A stretch of DNA of 64,000 bases from Brevipalpus yothersi (Eukaryota; Arthropoda; Arachnida; Trombidiformes; Tenuipalpidae), in the NCBI GenBank assembly GCA_003956705.1, contig QZCP01000434.1, positions 4,484 to 68,483 on the forward strand, given 5' to 3'. How positions within the stretch are numbered: the stretch's first letter is position 1; each line of letters opens with the position of its first letter. Below are positions 50,701 to 61,006 of this stretch, piece after piece. The notes below the pieces were generated by a model. It did not search any database. It worked only from the letters and a program-made list of their open reading frames with translations, and had not been told where the DNA came from. The position numbers and the translations under genes were made by a program.

Positions 50701-52006
50701 TCTTTCTTTCTCTCTGTGGGCTATCATGCGAATATTATGCTTGGTGCTAAGCCCATCGAGCGTATCAATTTTCAAAAGTTGGGCGAAAATCTTGATTGAT
50801 GAACCTGTGATGTGTAAGGGGTTAGACAATTTCCAGACTATTTTCTATCTGATTCATTTCATGAGCGATCATTTTGGGGTGGAACTGTTGGGATGGAAAA
50901 GTTAGAAAAGCGAGAGAGATATTCATGCTTCTTGATTTTCACTCAATCATATCAATGACGATGAGTGAGAAAGGGTTGAGCTCAGATTATTTTTTTTTCT
51001 TCATCTTTCTCATATAAGTAGGCAGACTGTGTAGTTGAGAATACTCCATGTGTAAGAGAGAGATGAGTTTTCAATTTGTTTTTGATCGTATCATGAAATT
51101 TTTGTTGAAAAGAAGAATATTTTTTTCAATTTTTTGAGTAGAGAGATAAGTTCATGCCAATTTTTGAGACTTAAAATCGTAGATTGAATCAATTAAATGG
51201 CAGAGACTGTGATTATAGGAGGTATGAAATCAATCTTCCTGATGGATGGCCAATGATATGAGAAAGAATTTTTCTTGGGAATTTTTCTTTCTTGGGAATA
51301 ATGATTCAGCATTAAAATTTTGGATAAAGATTTAGAATAGATGTATGAACATAATTCGTGTTCAGATTGGATCTAATTCATACTTTGACTTACGATAGAG
51401 AATTCACTTCACTTCAGGGAAATCAGTGGAATGAATTTTGAATGCTCTCTTACAATCGTTATTATAAACTCAGAAGAATATTTCAGCATTAGGAGCATAA
51501 TATAAAGTTGAGAAAATATAAAATATAATTATAAATAAATGTGTACTTACAATTTAAAATTTCTTCAACAGTTCGAATATCATTATTTCGATAAAATTTG
51601 CGAAATTCTTTCTTTATATCATGAAATGAGTAAAAATAATCTGGTAGATTGATTCCTTTATTTGATGTCTCGGGAAGCAGAACTTGACGAAGATGTAATT
51701 GACCATCAGTGATCAACCTGAACGATTGATTCCCGCCATTATCCAGCTTACTTTTCGCATACTGATCAAACTTTTGGGCGAAAAAAAGTTTCGATTATGA
51801 GTACACATAGAACTTCATGACTTTTTTGATAGGATTTATTTTAGAATATTATCAGAACTTACCTCTTCGATAACTTGCTCCAGAGGTTGACCACTTTTGA
51901 CTTGTTCTTCTGTCAAACCGAATTCATTTCTTGAAACTTCTGATAATACATTTGCTGTCGCTTCAGCAGTTCGAGGTTTAACGTATTTACAATGAACTGC
52001 CACAAC
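28538..52006 (-). CDS. fus: Fusilli/ESRP splicing regulator (5' end missing)
   Basis: Eight minus-strand exons keep one frame of 610 residues to the stop: 52006-51863, 51770-51551, 43290-43035, 39494-39319, 35365-35271, 33243-33028, 29349-28871 and 28784-28538. All introns are GT-AG. ESRP proteins bind GU-rich RNA and set epithelial alternative splicing. The N-terminal part shows the ESRP RNase H-like/3'-5' exonuclease-fold region (QPLEQVIEEFDQY, LITDGQLHLRQVL, LPDYFYSFHDIKKEF). Then come three RRMs: RRM1 (VVRARGLPWQSSDQDIAKFF, RRNGEALVRF), RRM2 (VIIRMRGLPYDCT, GDAFVLF) and RRM3 (CIRLRGLPYEA, GEAFIQM). A Pro/Tyr-rich tail (YYHHYNPIIYWPYPSPP) follows. The 52006 exon opens at a phase-0 acceptor with no ATG, so at least one further N-terminal exon must lie upstream; I could not find it. 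Introns reach 8 kb, unlike all neighbouring genes. Confidence 0.95.
31335..31404. repeat. GA microsatellite
   Basis: GA array with a few GAAA interruptions, in a fusilli intron. Confidence 0.95.
32057..32092. repeat. GA microsatellite
   Basis: Perfect GA array of about 18 units in a fusilli intron. Confidence 0.95.
33244..35270 (-). other. Fusilli intron splitting RRM2
   Basis: A 2-kb intron in phase 0 inside RRM2, with short GA runs (33679-33697, 34584-34602, 34733-34745, 34877-34893). No gene seen. Confidence 0.7.
35366..36581 (-). CDS. fus: Alternative first coding exon of fusilli (low-complexity N-terminus)
   Basis: The frame of the RRM2 exon stays open upstream of its internal 3' splice site (TTTAACAG at 35373-35366) for another 1,216 bases to an ATG at 36581, immediately preceded by an in-frame TAG. 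The added 405 residues start MSCSSVSWSS and are low-complexity: Gly runs (including ten in a row), His runs, Asn/Ser-rich segments (about 290-395) and Pro/Thr stretches. Because of the upstream stop and mismatch in phase with the RRM1 exon, this cannot be an extended internal exon. It fits a separate promoter giving a 750-residue protein with RRM2 and RRM3 but no exonuclease-like region or RRM1. GA/CT arrays fill the presumed 5' UTR (36600-37120). Retained coding capacity over 1.2 kb argues that it is used. Confidence 0.72.
36962..37019. repeat. GA microsatellite
   Basis: Perfect GA array of about 29 units in the presumed 5' region of the alternative fusilli transcript. Confidence 0.95.
37776..37830. 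repeat. CT microsatellite
   Basis: About 27 CT units. A GA array at about 37566-37590 lies 190 bases upstream in the opposite sense. Confidence 0.95.
38039..38067. repeat. GT microsatellite
   Basis: About 14 GT units, the longest GT array in the window. Confidence 0.95.
39495..43034 (-). other. Fusilli intron splitting RRM1
   Basis: Non-coding. The largest feature is a GA array at about 40861-40932. A 118-codon + strand frame at 41657-42013 shows no family signal and was not called. Confidence 0.65.
40861..40932. repeat. GA microsatellite
   Basis: About 35 GA units with one GAAA break near the end, in a fusilli intron. Confidence 0.95.
45655..45701. repeat. GA microsatellite upstream of the His/Gly-repeat gene
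   Basis: Perfect GA array of about 23 units, about 240 bases upstream of the TATA box. Confidence 0.95.
45938..45947 (+). promoter_or_regulatory. TATA box of the His/Gly-repeat gene
   Basis: TATATATAAG lies about 85-95 bases upstream of the start codon at 46031, a normal spacing for a short 5' UTR. A CT run (about 45887-45903) lies just upstream. Confidence 0.65.
46031..47053 (+). CDS. Secreted His/Gly-repeat protein made of repeat exons
   Basis: Six exons, 46031-46198, 46354-46426, 46508-46564, 46649-46723, 46831-46893 and 46977-47053, give 170 residues. Exon 1 encodes a signal peptide (MKTTIFLMLISSVLILALS) and an acidic spacer (EDDKKWEDEFKDDMFELPMK). Exons 2-6 each encode one module: a (G)HH start, a run of alternating Gly-His, and an HH(H)GW end. 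Introns between modules are all phase 1 (split Gly codon) and 81-107 bases long, so modules can be added or lost without frame change. The last exon ends HHGWDHGCH. The alternating GH pattern suggests metal chelation (Zn/Cu/Ni) in a secreted or luminal setting. I know no named family. It lies antisense inside a fusilli intron and has its own TATA box. Confidence 0.87.
47573..47607. repeat. CT microsatellite
   Basis: CT array passing into CTCA units. Confidence 0.95.
47736..47791. repeat. CT microsatellite
   Basis: Perfect CT array of about 28 units. Confidence 0.95.
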
Positions 52007-52301
52007 CTTTGATTAAAGAAATAATGATTCAAAATTAGTTGCTAGAAAAATCAGATTGATATAATAGTTGTAAGAATAGAATTCAAGAGCCCAGAAGATA
52101 TTCTGAATGCTTCAGGATAGTTTAAAACGGCATTCTTGTGTCAACCATGGTTCCTTTGTCTTGGATTTATTAATCAAATTCTTTCTCTAACCTTTCAATA
52201 AGTTCGAGGTAACAGAGTGATTCCATTCAAAAAATGAAAAAAATTTTATTTATCAAATCAGAAAATCATTGAAAACAAGCAAAAATAACTGTTTAAGGTG
52301 A

Positions 52302-54347
52302 TTATTTTCGCCTCTGTAAGATAAACCAGGTTAATATCAAAAGAACTAAACAATAATAACCAGTGCGACTCAATGTATTGATGATATGAGGATCATCTTT
52401 TCGATACGATTTAGTTGAAATTGGAATAGCCCACTTAACAAGCTCAGCGAAAGGAAAAAAGGCGGGAAAAAATTTGGCATAAAATGGAAACGAAGTATCG
52501 GTCCAAAGGAATCCACTCGATACAAGACCAATAAAATTGTAAGCACATGTGGCTATAATTAGAAATGCAAGATCATCAACCAGAGCACCCAATAGCATTG
52601 ATACACAAACTGTGGTCACATTTGAAGCAATCAAAACTATGTACACATCCCAGATATTGTCCATAAAATCAGACAGATAATAGTATGACCACATTAGTGG
52701 TACAATTGGAAATATGATCGCCACAATTGAACCATACACAAAGTGGCATATCATAAATTGAACTATAGTAACTCCTGATGATATACTTCGTTGAAGTATT
52801 GATTGGAAACGATCTCGATGTACCGTTACGATAACAAATAGTATTACTGCAGTGAATGACCAATAAAACAGAAAAGACACTAGCCATGCTCGACTAGACT
52901 CTTGATCCAACAAGTGTTCAGAATCAGTTGTAATCCATGGGGTTGCAATTTTAGGATTTTCGGTGAAAAATTGTCGAGCTGTTACTTGTATAGCATCATT
53001 AATTTGCCTTTCTAGTCGATCATATGCCCATTGATTAATTTTATCACCGTAAAAGTATAAGCTTGCATAATTAAAATTTTCATCTTCAACTGATGTTTGT
53101 TCATCAAGACGATCAGGAAAAGTGAAATAATCAATCAGATTGCCAGCCAAGTGTCTTTTGATCACCAGATAGCCATGAATTCTGTTTTCCATTACATCTT
53201 CCCGGGCTTCCAGATCATCTTGATAGAAGGTGATTGAAATTTTTCCCTTATTCTTCAGATTTTCTACCAAAATTCGACTTGTATTGGAGGAATCATCACT
53301 CTCAATGATTCCAAGACGCAGATTTTTGATCGAACTTCCAAGTGAATAGAAAGATATGTGAACAATGTACGCTATTGTGATACAATAAAGGAATATCAGA
53401 AACTTCATATTGGCATATCTTCTTCGCAAAAGGTACGAATATGCAGATAAACCTCTCCAATAATCAGCACAATCATGGAAAATATCACTAATTTTCTTGA
53501 ATAGTGATCGATTTGGTGACTTTGTCCTAGGAAATGGATTAGGTTTACTAGGCTCATTGATTGGTGTTGATGAAGATGATGATCCTTCATAAATTCTCTC
53601 ATCTCGAGCACACAATAGTGCAAAAGTTTCCTCAATTGATGATTTCTGATATTTTTGCATAATTCCATTTGGACTACCTTCATCCAATATTTTGCCTCTC
53701 CTCACAAAACCGATCATATCACATGGACGTGATTCTTCCAAATAATGAGTGGTCACAATAATTGTACACTGTTCACTACGTTTAAGGAATATCATGAAAT
53801 TCCACATCTTTTCAATTACCAATGGATCACAGCCAACTGTGGGCTCATCGAGGATGATCAACTTTGGATGATGTATTGTTGAACAGATGAACGATATTCG
53901 TCTCCGTTGACCACCACTACATCCACTGATTGGCTTACTTTCCGATGGAATATCAAAATCTTTCATCATGAACACTTTACGCTGATTAACTATCTCATCT
54001 CGTAGACCATACAAACGTCCAAAGTATGTTATCATTTCACCGATACTGAGACGATCATCGAGACCTTCCTCTTGGGGCATATACCCAAGCTGTGGTCCAG
54101 GTATTCCTAGCTTTCGATCACCCAATTTCGAACCAAATAATCGAACACGATCTTTTACCGATGGAATTAAGCCCACTAAACTACGAATTAGGGTAGTCTT
54201 ACCACAACCGGATGGTCCTATGAGACCGTAAATTGATCCAATATCTATTCTGATACAAAAATTATCTAAAATTTTTGGTCCTCTTGATGAGTATTGATAT
54301 GTTAAATAGGCTGCTTGGACACCCATTGGCTTTTTCGAAGATTTCAT
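52302..54347 (-). CDS. ABC half transporter, ABCH/ABCG-like
   Basis: Intronless minus-strand frame of 681 residues in nucleotide-binding-domain-first order. The NBD has Walker A (GPSGCGKTT, about 43-51), a Q-loop (YMPQEEGL), the signature CSGGQRRR (about 143-150), Walker B (LIILDEPT) and the H-loop (VTTHYLEES). A Ser-rich linker (SSSSST) follows. The second half is an ABC-2 type membrane domain: one helix near 320-340, a large extracellular loop, then about five helices from 500 onward, ending with FILQRRK. This order and the ABC-2 membrane domain fit subfamilies ABCG and ABCH; the sequence (annotated in arthropods as 'ABCG20/23-like') most resembles ABCH, which is found in arthropods and moves lipids to the cuticle barrier in insects. 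As a half transporter it needs to dimerise. The gene sits on the same strand upstream of the first visible fusilli exon and so is probably nested in a fusilli intron. Confidence 0.93.
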   Translation of the reverse strand: MKSSKKPMGVQAAYLTYQYSSRGPKILDNFCIRIDIGSIYGLIGPSGCGKTTLIRSLVGLIPSVKDRVRLFGSKLGDRKLGIPGPQLGYMPQEEGLDDRLSIGEMITYFGRLYGLRDEIVNQRKVFMMKDFDIPSESKPISGCSGGQRRRISFICSTIHHPKLIILDEPTVGCDPLVIEKMWNFMIFLKRSEQCTIIVTTHYLEESRPCDMIGFVRRGKILDEGSPNGIMQKYQKSSIEETFALLCARDERIYEGSSSSSTPINEPSKPNPFPRTKSPNRSLFKKISDIFHDCADYWRGLSAYSYLLRRRYANMKFLIFLYCITIAYIVHISFYSLGSSIKNLRLGIIESDDSSNTSRILVENLKNKGKISITFYQDDLEAREDVMENRIHGYLVIKRHLAGNLIDYFTFPDRLDEQTSVEDENFNYASLYFYGDKINQWAYDRLERQINDAIQVTARQFFTENPKIATPWITTDSEHLLDQESSRAWLVSFLFYWSFTAVILFVIVTVHRDRFQSILQRSISSGVTIVQFMICHFVYGSIVAIIFPIVPLMWSYYYLSDFMDNIWDVYIVLIASNVTTVCVSMLLGALVDDLAFLIIATCAYNFIGLVSSGFLWTDTSFPFYAKFFPAFFPFAELVKWAIPISTKSYRKDDPHIINTLSRTGYYCLVLLILTWFILQRRK

Positions 54348-55728
54348 GGTGAAAATTTACCAATTCACTAATTGTTCAACCTGAGTGAACTTTCTTAAAA
54401 CTATCTAATTAGTGTATACAGATCAATAAAAGTGAAGAAACACTTCAACCCATGAAAATTAGCTCTCATGCTTACTGAACCTATCCATTGAGATATTCTG
54501 GGTGATAGACATTAAGGAAACTCATGGCATGGGAAGTGATCAATTCTAAAGGAAACTTGGAAAGTATGGAAAAAAATCGAATAATAGTGATTCTGTGAAC
54601 ATTTGGGTGGCTAAGAAATGTCACCTCAAATCGCATAAAACGTCGTTCATGAGGGCCATTCTGAATAAAAAAGCCGATTGATTGATGTCCTTTTTTGAGA
54701 TTCTTGATAGATTTTACATCTTGTGGTACGAAATAGATTGGTCTTCGATTGAAAATTCTGTCAGATAAGCGAGGTAGCCACCAATCCAAGTTATTTTTTC
54801 AGCTGAGTTTATCAGTTCTGAATCACCCAGGATTCAAGGTGGTCTGATGGAAATTGTTCCTTCTTTTTATTTTATTGACCTTAAATCTTTTACAGGTAAG
54901 AAATAGCTCCTATCCAGAATTGGACCCAGTAATGTTAAGGTACCAAAAAAATGATAAGTCAAAATTTCAGTGGAATCGCCTTTGAAAGATGATTGTACAA
55001 TATGATGTTGTTAAATTAAGTTTGTTCTCGCAGGAAATGAATATCATATCGATCATGTATTGTGTTGATTCTCAATCAATGGAAGGTGGTAATGAAGTTT
55101 CGGTTGGAAAAATATCCTATTCCATTCCCTTATATCAGATGGATGAACAAAAATGCCTCAAGCTTATGATCTTTTTCCTTTTCTTCACACACAGGAGAGC
55201 CAAGTGGGGAAAAAGGTTTCGAAACCTTAGAAGAAGGTTTCAATCGATTCCATTTGACCACAAAGCAATTGGAATGGTTGATAAAATTGATCACAGATGA
55301 ACATGTCAGTTCAATTCATTACACGATCATGACTGATTGTGAAGCCACAAATGAGCTCTAGAAAACCTAAATGAATTTTCAATTCCTCACGTATTATGAC
55401 GAAATTGCCACTCTTGTACAGAGAAAATAGCATGATGAACTGAGTAGAAAAAAAGAATAGAAAAAAATCAGACCATTGAGAGTAACTATAATTGCCATTG
55501 ATACCGATGCAATTTGAATAGCCCAGGAGCTCAAATTTTTCCCTTGTAACCCCTTATTTATCATCTTCTTCTTTCCCTGTCCTCCCATAAAATTCGATGG
55601 GAAATTCGATCGACATCCATCCCCATTTTAAATCTATTCATATTTCAATTTTTTTTCTTCTCCTTCTTCTTGATATCTTGAAGATGATCGATTTTGAAAT
55701 CATTTTTGCTCCCTCAAATTATCTATCC

Positions 55729-55732
<4 letters not shown>

Positions 55733-55781
<49 letters not shown>
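55733..55781. repeat. CT microsatellite
   Basis: About 24 CT units. Confidence 0.95.
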
Positions 55782-55783
<2 letters not shown>

Positions 55784-56150
55784 CATGATGATGATAAACA
55801 AATTCTCATCCCATAGGCTTAGAACTAAAGTGTGTATATATATACATAGGGTTTCTCTTCTTGATTCTTTGTAAAAATAAGTAATAGAAGAAGAAGAAGA
55901 AAAAAAAAGAAAGTAGCAAACATATAATCATATGCAAAAACTGGTTTCTTTAAATTTTTGCTTCTACTTTTCAGCAACCTCAACTTTTTTTTGTATTGCT
56001 TCTACTTCTTTTTCACTATCTTCAATCTTCATTCATAAGTATACATTCAGTATACACGAGTCATGATGGTCATGTGATTTCATGTTAAATTATGTATCAA
56101 TAAAATTATGTACAAAAAAATTGGCTAGACAATAATTATTGCCTTGATTT

Positions 56151-56152
<2 letters not shown>

Positions 56153-56206
<54 letters not shown>

Positions 56207-56213
56207 TTCTCTC
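56153..56213. repeat. CT microsatellite
   Basis: About 22 CT units, then CTTT interruptions. Confidence 0.95.
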
Positions 56214-57241
56214 TTACTCAATGTATGATCAATGTATATTCTAGAGAAAGAATAGCCTAGGGTCAAGCAATTTCATTGATCCCAGAATTCAGGCAATCAT
56301 TGCATTTAATAGCTTCAATCGTTTACTTTTCCATAAACTTTCACTATTATGAAATCTTTTCTTCTAGATTTTAACAAAAACTTGGTAGTCATAGATGACT
56401 AACTATACAGTTCCAATTCCGACACAGTTCATAACTAACTGGCCAGACAATATCGATTGGAATCAGCTGTTGTTATGAAAAAGTATTGGAATTTCAAGCT
56501 TTCTTTCATTAAAAAGAAAAATAGTAGCAAAATTTTAAGGTTATCAAGTGAAAAGATGAGAGAGGAGTGAAAGTTGAATGGTTTAACATGTCCACAATAG
56601 GAAATAAAGAGAGCGAATAACTGATTTGGAATTTACATTTTGTAAATATATATCTACATTTTAACTGGAAAATTCTGTAGAACTTTTTTCGTTTTCTGAT
56701 GACTCTATACACTTATATTTCTTCTCACTTTGAATCACAATCTGCTCTGCTCAACATATTCAATGGATTGATTATCGCTTGGAAGATTTTTAATTGTACT
56801 ATCTTATCAGAACATGAAAGTTGCGCGTGAAACAAAAAGGAATGCTGAATGCTATTTCCATAGCCCACACACACACTTATTCACCCCAAACTTCGACCCC
56901 AAAAGTGGTATGTATGAGTATGACATGGAAAGCGTAGACAATTAGGTAAAATGGGCTTCTTAACCAATTCATCAAGCTAAAGATCGAAAATACTTGATCC
57001 TGTTATCGAACATACAAGAATTTAGTGAACGGAAAAAATTTTGTGTATCCAAGCCACACACACACACAAACTGTTGGTGAACATTTGAAACTATTTCTGT
57101 TTACTAAAAACACATCAACAGAACGGACTCAGGAGTGTAGAAGTTTTTTTTCTATTAGTGATCAAAAAATCACAATTAATATTGATTAGTATTAATCAAG
57201 AGATTAAGGGGTTATTTTACCCAAATATTGAGCTTTATTCA

Positions 57242-58699
57242 ATGTCATCAAATGATTCACTTTCATGTGCCATTTCATTTTTGATCATCTTTTTTTCATT
57301 AGTCTCACATCTATCAACATTATATCAAGTGAAATGTGATAAAAATTCAAAGAAAGATGGAAATATTCAAGAAACTGATCATCACATAAGTATTTTGAAT
57401 ACAAAAAATTCAACCAACTCTTCAAATAGTCAAAATGTAAATGATAATCAAACGACAGTATCTAATTCCAAAGATGTTGAACATATTGAACATCTCGATC
57501 TGTTGGCTCTTGATAGTGGATCGAGAAAAGTTCTAATCGGTAGACATGATCAAGAATCGAATGATAAAGATTCACTTGAAATCGATTCATCAACTTCCAG
57601 TTACGATGTGTTACAGCAACAAGGTTCACTCAACGAAAGTAATAGTAACACAAGTTCTACCAATGTTTTGGAAGATATTTTAAAAAGATTCTCAATGACC
57701 AAAGATGGCCCATATAATTCGAGTGATAATCCTGAAGACATTGATCTGAGCCAATCAAGCCTACAAGACCAACGAGATTCAGATAATGCAACTCGAGCAA
57801 AAAAATCAACTCAACACAATCAGGAAACAGTCAACACAGTTAATATTGATCCCAAAAATGGTACAAAAAATGAGCCCAAAACAGACAATCAACACCAATC
57901 TGATCTTTCATCAGTATATTTTGACAATGAAGTATTCCTTGGACCTGGATACCATCAACCGATGACTGGATCTGGACGTTGGCCATTCCATCATCATTAT
58001 GCAACCCCAAATTATCTTCATCCACAGCCTCGTGTTATACCGATCACTTCAACCAATCCAATATCTTCATCTGCATCATCTTCCTCATCTTCCTCATCCT
58101 CCTCCTCTCCATCCTCATCTCCTCCAACTAGTAAGCCTTTCGGGATGCCCTCAACAAATCGATGGATAAAATCTACACTCACAAGTGGTAAAGCTTCTGA
58201 TACCGGTAAAGTTGGCAAAATTGATCTTGCAGCATCTGGACCGGAAGTGAGCCTAGATAAACTTTCAGCCTACGGTGGACATCATCACCGATTTCCGCCT
58301 CCTCTTCATCCTGTTCCCTATGGTCTACCTCCTCCACCAGTACCAATAATACCTGCCGGTCCATACATTGATCCATATGCACCTAGGCCACTGTACACAT
58401 GCTGTGAAATGATTCATCCGGGCAAATTATTTCATCATGAAAACGATGTGGGCTATCCGCATGGAGGAGGTCCGCTAATTGCGAAAAGTTCATCATCATC
58501 ATCGAAAAGTGAAAAAGATTCAATAACATCGGAAACAGTTCCCACAACCAGTGGAAGTATACCGAAATCATCTAAGTATGGCCAATGTTTTCCCGTTTAC
58601 GATCCATACTATATTCCATCCCATAGACTTGGCTATCGACACTATCGGCCATACTCATTTCCATTGGGTTGGATTACAAAGGCACTGTTTTTCGGTTAA
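57242..58699 (+). CDS. Secreted Ser/Pro/Tyr-rich low-complexity protein
   Basis: Single exon of 485 residues from the first in-frame ATG. The N-terminus has a hydrophobic signal segment (CAISFLIIFFSLVSHLSTLY) ending near a Cys. Residues about 35-245 are Asn/Ser/Asp-rich and disordered, with many N-glycosylation sequons. A run of about 13 consecutive Ser plus a Ser/Pro stretch (about 278-300) leads into a Pro/His/Gly/Tyr-rich half (HHHRFPPPLHPVPYGLPPPP, then CCEMIHPGKLF and YDPYYIPSHRLGYRHYRPYS). The C-terminus WITKALFFG is hydrophobic. The composition suggests an extracellular matrix, silk-like or cuticle protein, but no chitin-binding Rebers-Riddiford motif or known domain is seen. Function unknown. 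Confidence 0.76.
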   Translation: MSSNDSLSCAISFLIIFFSLVSHLSTLYQVKCDKNSKKDGNIQETDHHISILNTKNSTNSSNSQNVNDNQTTVSNSKDVEHIEHLDLLALDSGSRKVLIGRHDQESNDKDSLEIDSSTSSYDVLQQQGSLNESNSNTSSTNVLEDILKRFSMTKDGPYNSSDNPEDIDLSQSSLQDQRDSDNATRAKKSTQHNQETVNTVNIDPKNGTKNEPKTDNQHQSDLSSVYFDNEVFLGPGYHQPMTGSGRWPFHHHYATPNYLHPQPRVIPITSTNPISSSASSSSSSSSSSSPSSSPPTSKPFGMPSTNRWIKSTLTSGKASDTGKVGKIDLAASGPEVSLDKLSAYGGHHHRFPPPLHPVPYGLPPPPVPIIPAGPYIDPYAPRPLYTCCEMIHPGKLFHHENDVGYPHGGGPLIAKSSSSSSKSEKDSITSETVPTTSGSIPKSSKYGQCFPVYDPYYIPSHRLGYRHYRPYSFPLGWITKALFFG

Positions 58700-58777
58700 T
58701 GTTGCAATCGGTTCCTTTTTCCTTTCTCGATTATTTTGAAACTCAATACAGCTACGGTGTGGAAGAAGAAAAAGGTG

Positions 58778-58783
58778 AATAAA
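58778..58783 (+). terminator. Poly(A) signal of the Ser/Pro/Tyr-rich gene
   Basis: An AATAAA lies about 80 bases after the stop codon at 58699. Confidence 0.6.
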
Positions 58784-59585
58784 TTGCAGCAAGCAACAAG
58801 CGTTACAATAGATAAAAATCTACTTTACAACTGAAACTACAATTACTATTACACTACTTAGCATAGAGAAAGTAGTAGTATCAGTAGTGATAACTATTTG
58901 AATGAGATTTTCTAGAATTTCGACTAGTATCAAAGCTCATGAAGAAAGAGTGATAAAATCTCGCTGGTAATGATTCTTTTTTCTTCCCTTCGTTTGTCCT
59001 TTGATGATTATTATAATGGTAGCAATGGCACCGATGTAAATAAATGAGACACATCTTCCTCTTTTTCACACATAATTATTATTGTGTAGCTCGTGGCCTG
59101 GGAAGATCGGTCAAATTTTACTGTCTACCTTTTCCTTCAACACCAATAGAGGAAAGAGAGAGAGAGAGAGAGAACCCGTAAAAATTTTGTGACGATGTAA
59201 CAAAATCTGTTGCCCACATTCCTCAGGCATCTCACATGGATCAATAATCAGACAATGGTTGTTGTGAGACTTGTCAAACAAACACTAATGTTGAATCATT
59301 GGAGCGGAATTGAGATCAGAGGAAGAGAGAAAGAGAAGATACTTTTACAAGTGGGTATAGTTGTGAAAATGAATTAAGTAAACCTTGGACATGGTCTTGC
59401 AATAGGCTGGAAAGAGAGAAAAAGAAAGGAATAGAAAGAGAGAGAGAGAGAGAGAAAGAGAGAAATAAGAGAGTTAGGAATAAGAAACCCAGAGAAGATC
59501 AAACTACTACTTGGTGATATTTTTCGGTAGAATCGGTTCCACCAAAGTGAATAAGAAGAAAATCAAGTTTTTCGGAGTCTCAGGA

Positions 59586-59616
<31 letters not shown>

Positions 59617-60946
59617 GCGAAAAAAATTTCCATTTTCTTCTAGAGGAAGACTACTTTGATAAGCTTGAATCTGTCTTTTGGAAAAGGTTTTCAAAGATAG
59701 ATGAGAGAGAGAGATACTTGATGTGGATGAAAAATATGTTCCTATGATGATGAAACTTGAGGGAAAATGCAATCCATTTTTTTGATCCAATGAAATGTCC
59801 ACATAATCTATTGCTAACCAACTTTTTCACCCTTTCGAATGTCATATATGTATGTGTGTGTGTGTATTTTGTCAAAAATGAGGGGCTCCTGCTGCTGTTG
59901 CTCACCAAATCTTTTGATTACCAATCTAGATTAGGAGAGGTTTTTTTTCGTGGCATGACTAATAAAGCCTAGTAAACTAGACTTATGATGACTTCTGAGT
60001 GAAGCCAAAAAATGATAACGAAAATATTTGAGGCCTCAAGTTAATGAGGAAAATTTTGGTGGTCAAATTCTACTGGAATTAATCTCATATGTCATGATAA
60101 ATATGCGATTTTGGTGAATTCTGAAAGCCATAAATTTTGCCTCACCATTGTGTCATCACGGTGAGCTCATATACCAAGGTAGGTTTTGTCATGTATTATA
60201 ATATAATATCTAATGATCGGGAATCATCTGTGTAAGTCATGTATTGATTGAATTTTTTCATTCAAACGATGCTGAATGATTGAGCTAATTACTCAATTGA
60301 GAGAAAATAATTGTTCCATATGTTTTGAACAGTAATGAGGATTGTAAGACCAAACCAATTTTAAATAGTTAAAATAGATACAAGAGAGAAAGGGAGAGCT
60401 ATTGGAGACAAAAAAATCTCAGCACTTGACAAATTGTTTTTTTTCCACCGATGTTCCCATAGCCGTTTGTTAATGATATTCACGATATGCATAATAGTTA
60501 TTGATTACATACTTTAATGTATAGGAATAATAAAATAATAGTTATGACGCTAATTGTTTGATAATTTTCCATGCGATGATTCTCATTGTATTTTATGAAT
60601 GGCTCAAATCGTTTGTGTGTCTGGGTGTTCACAAGAATGTCATTATTGTGATAATTTGATTGATTTGATCATGGGAAGAGAAATCAACTGTCCTCCATTC
60701 ATTCTGTCTACACTCACTATGTTTGCCTTTCAACTAGCGTATTTACTGGTATAGTGAAAAAGAAAGAGAGAAAGAAAGAGAAACTAGAAACCGAATAAAA
60801 TGGTTGAATCATGACTATCCAGCCACAGATCACGTTTTATCATTTCTGCATGAATCCTAACTGGAAATAAGGGTATAATCACATGTATACCAATGATAGT
60901 CATAAGTAGAGAAAGTGGAGAGAAATGAGAGTGAATGACTTACAGG

Positions 60947-60949
<3 letters not shown>

Positions 60950-61003
<54 letters not shown>
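60950..61003. repeat. GA microsatellite
   Basis: About 26 GA units. Confidence 0.95.

Positions 61004-61006
<3 letters not shown>

Larger units (their letters stand above)
43291..51550 (-). other. 8-kb fusilli intron hosting an antisense gene
   Basis: The longest intron in the window. It holds the + strand His/Gly-repeat gene (46031-47053). Dinucleotide arrays lie at about 45655-45701 (GA), 47573-47606 (CT) and 47736-47791 (CT). The remaining sequence shows no supported gene. Confidence 0.7.
54360..57200. other. Intergenic or fusilli intron, CT arrays
   Basis: CT arrays lie at about 55733-55781 and 56153-56213. A 102-codon minus frame (54789-54481) has no usable start and is discussed under findings. 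No other gene is supported. The missing fusilli first exon could be here or beyond the window. Confidence 0.5.

Noticed and set aside
54989..55300. Plus-strand frame ending with RRAKWGKRFRNLRRRFQ, reminiscent of a homeodomain recognition helix
   Set aside because: The RRAKW string is short and isolated, with no helices 1-2 or WF motif, so it is judged coincidental.
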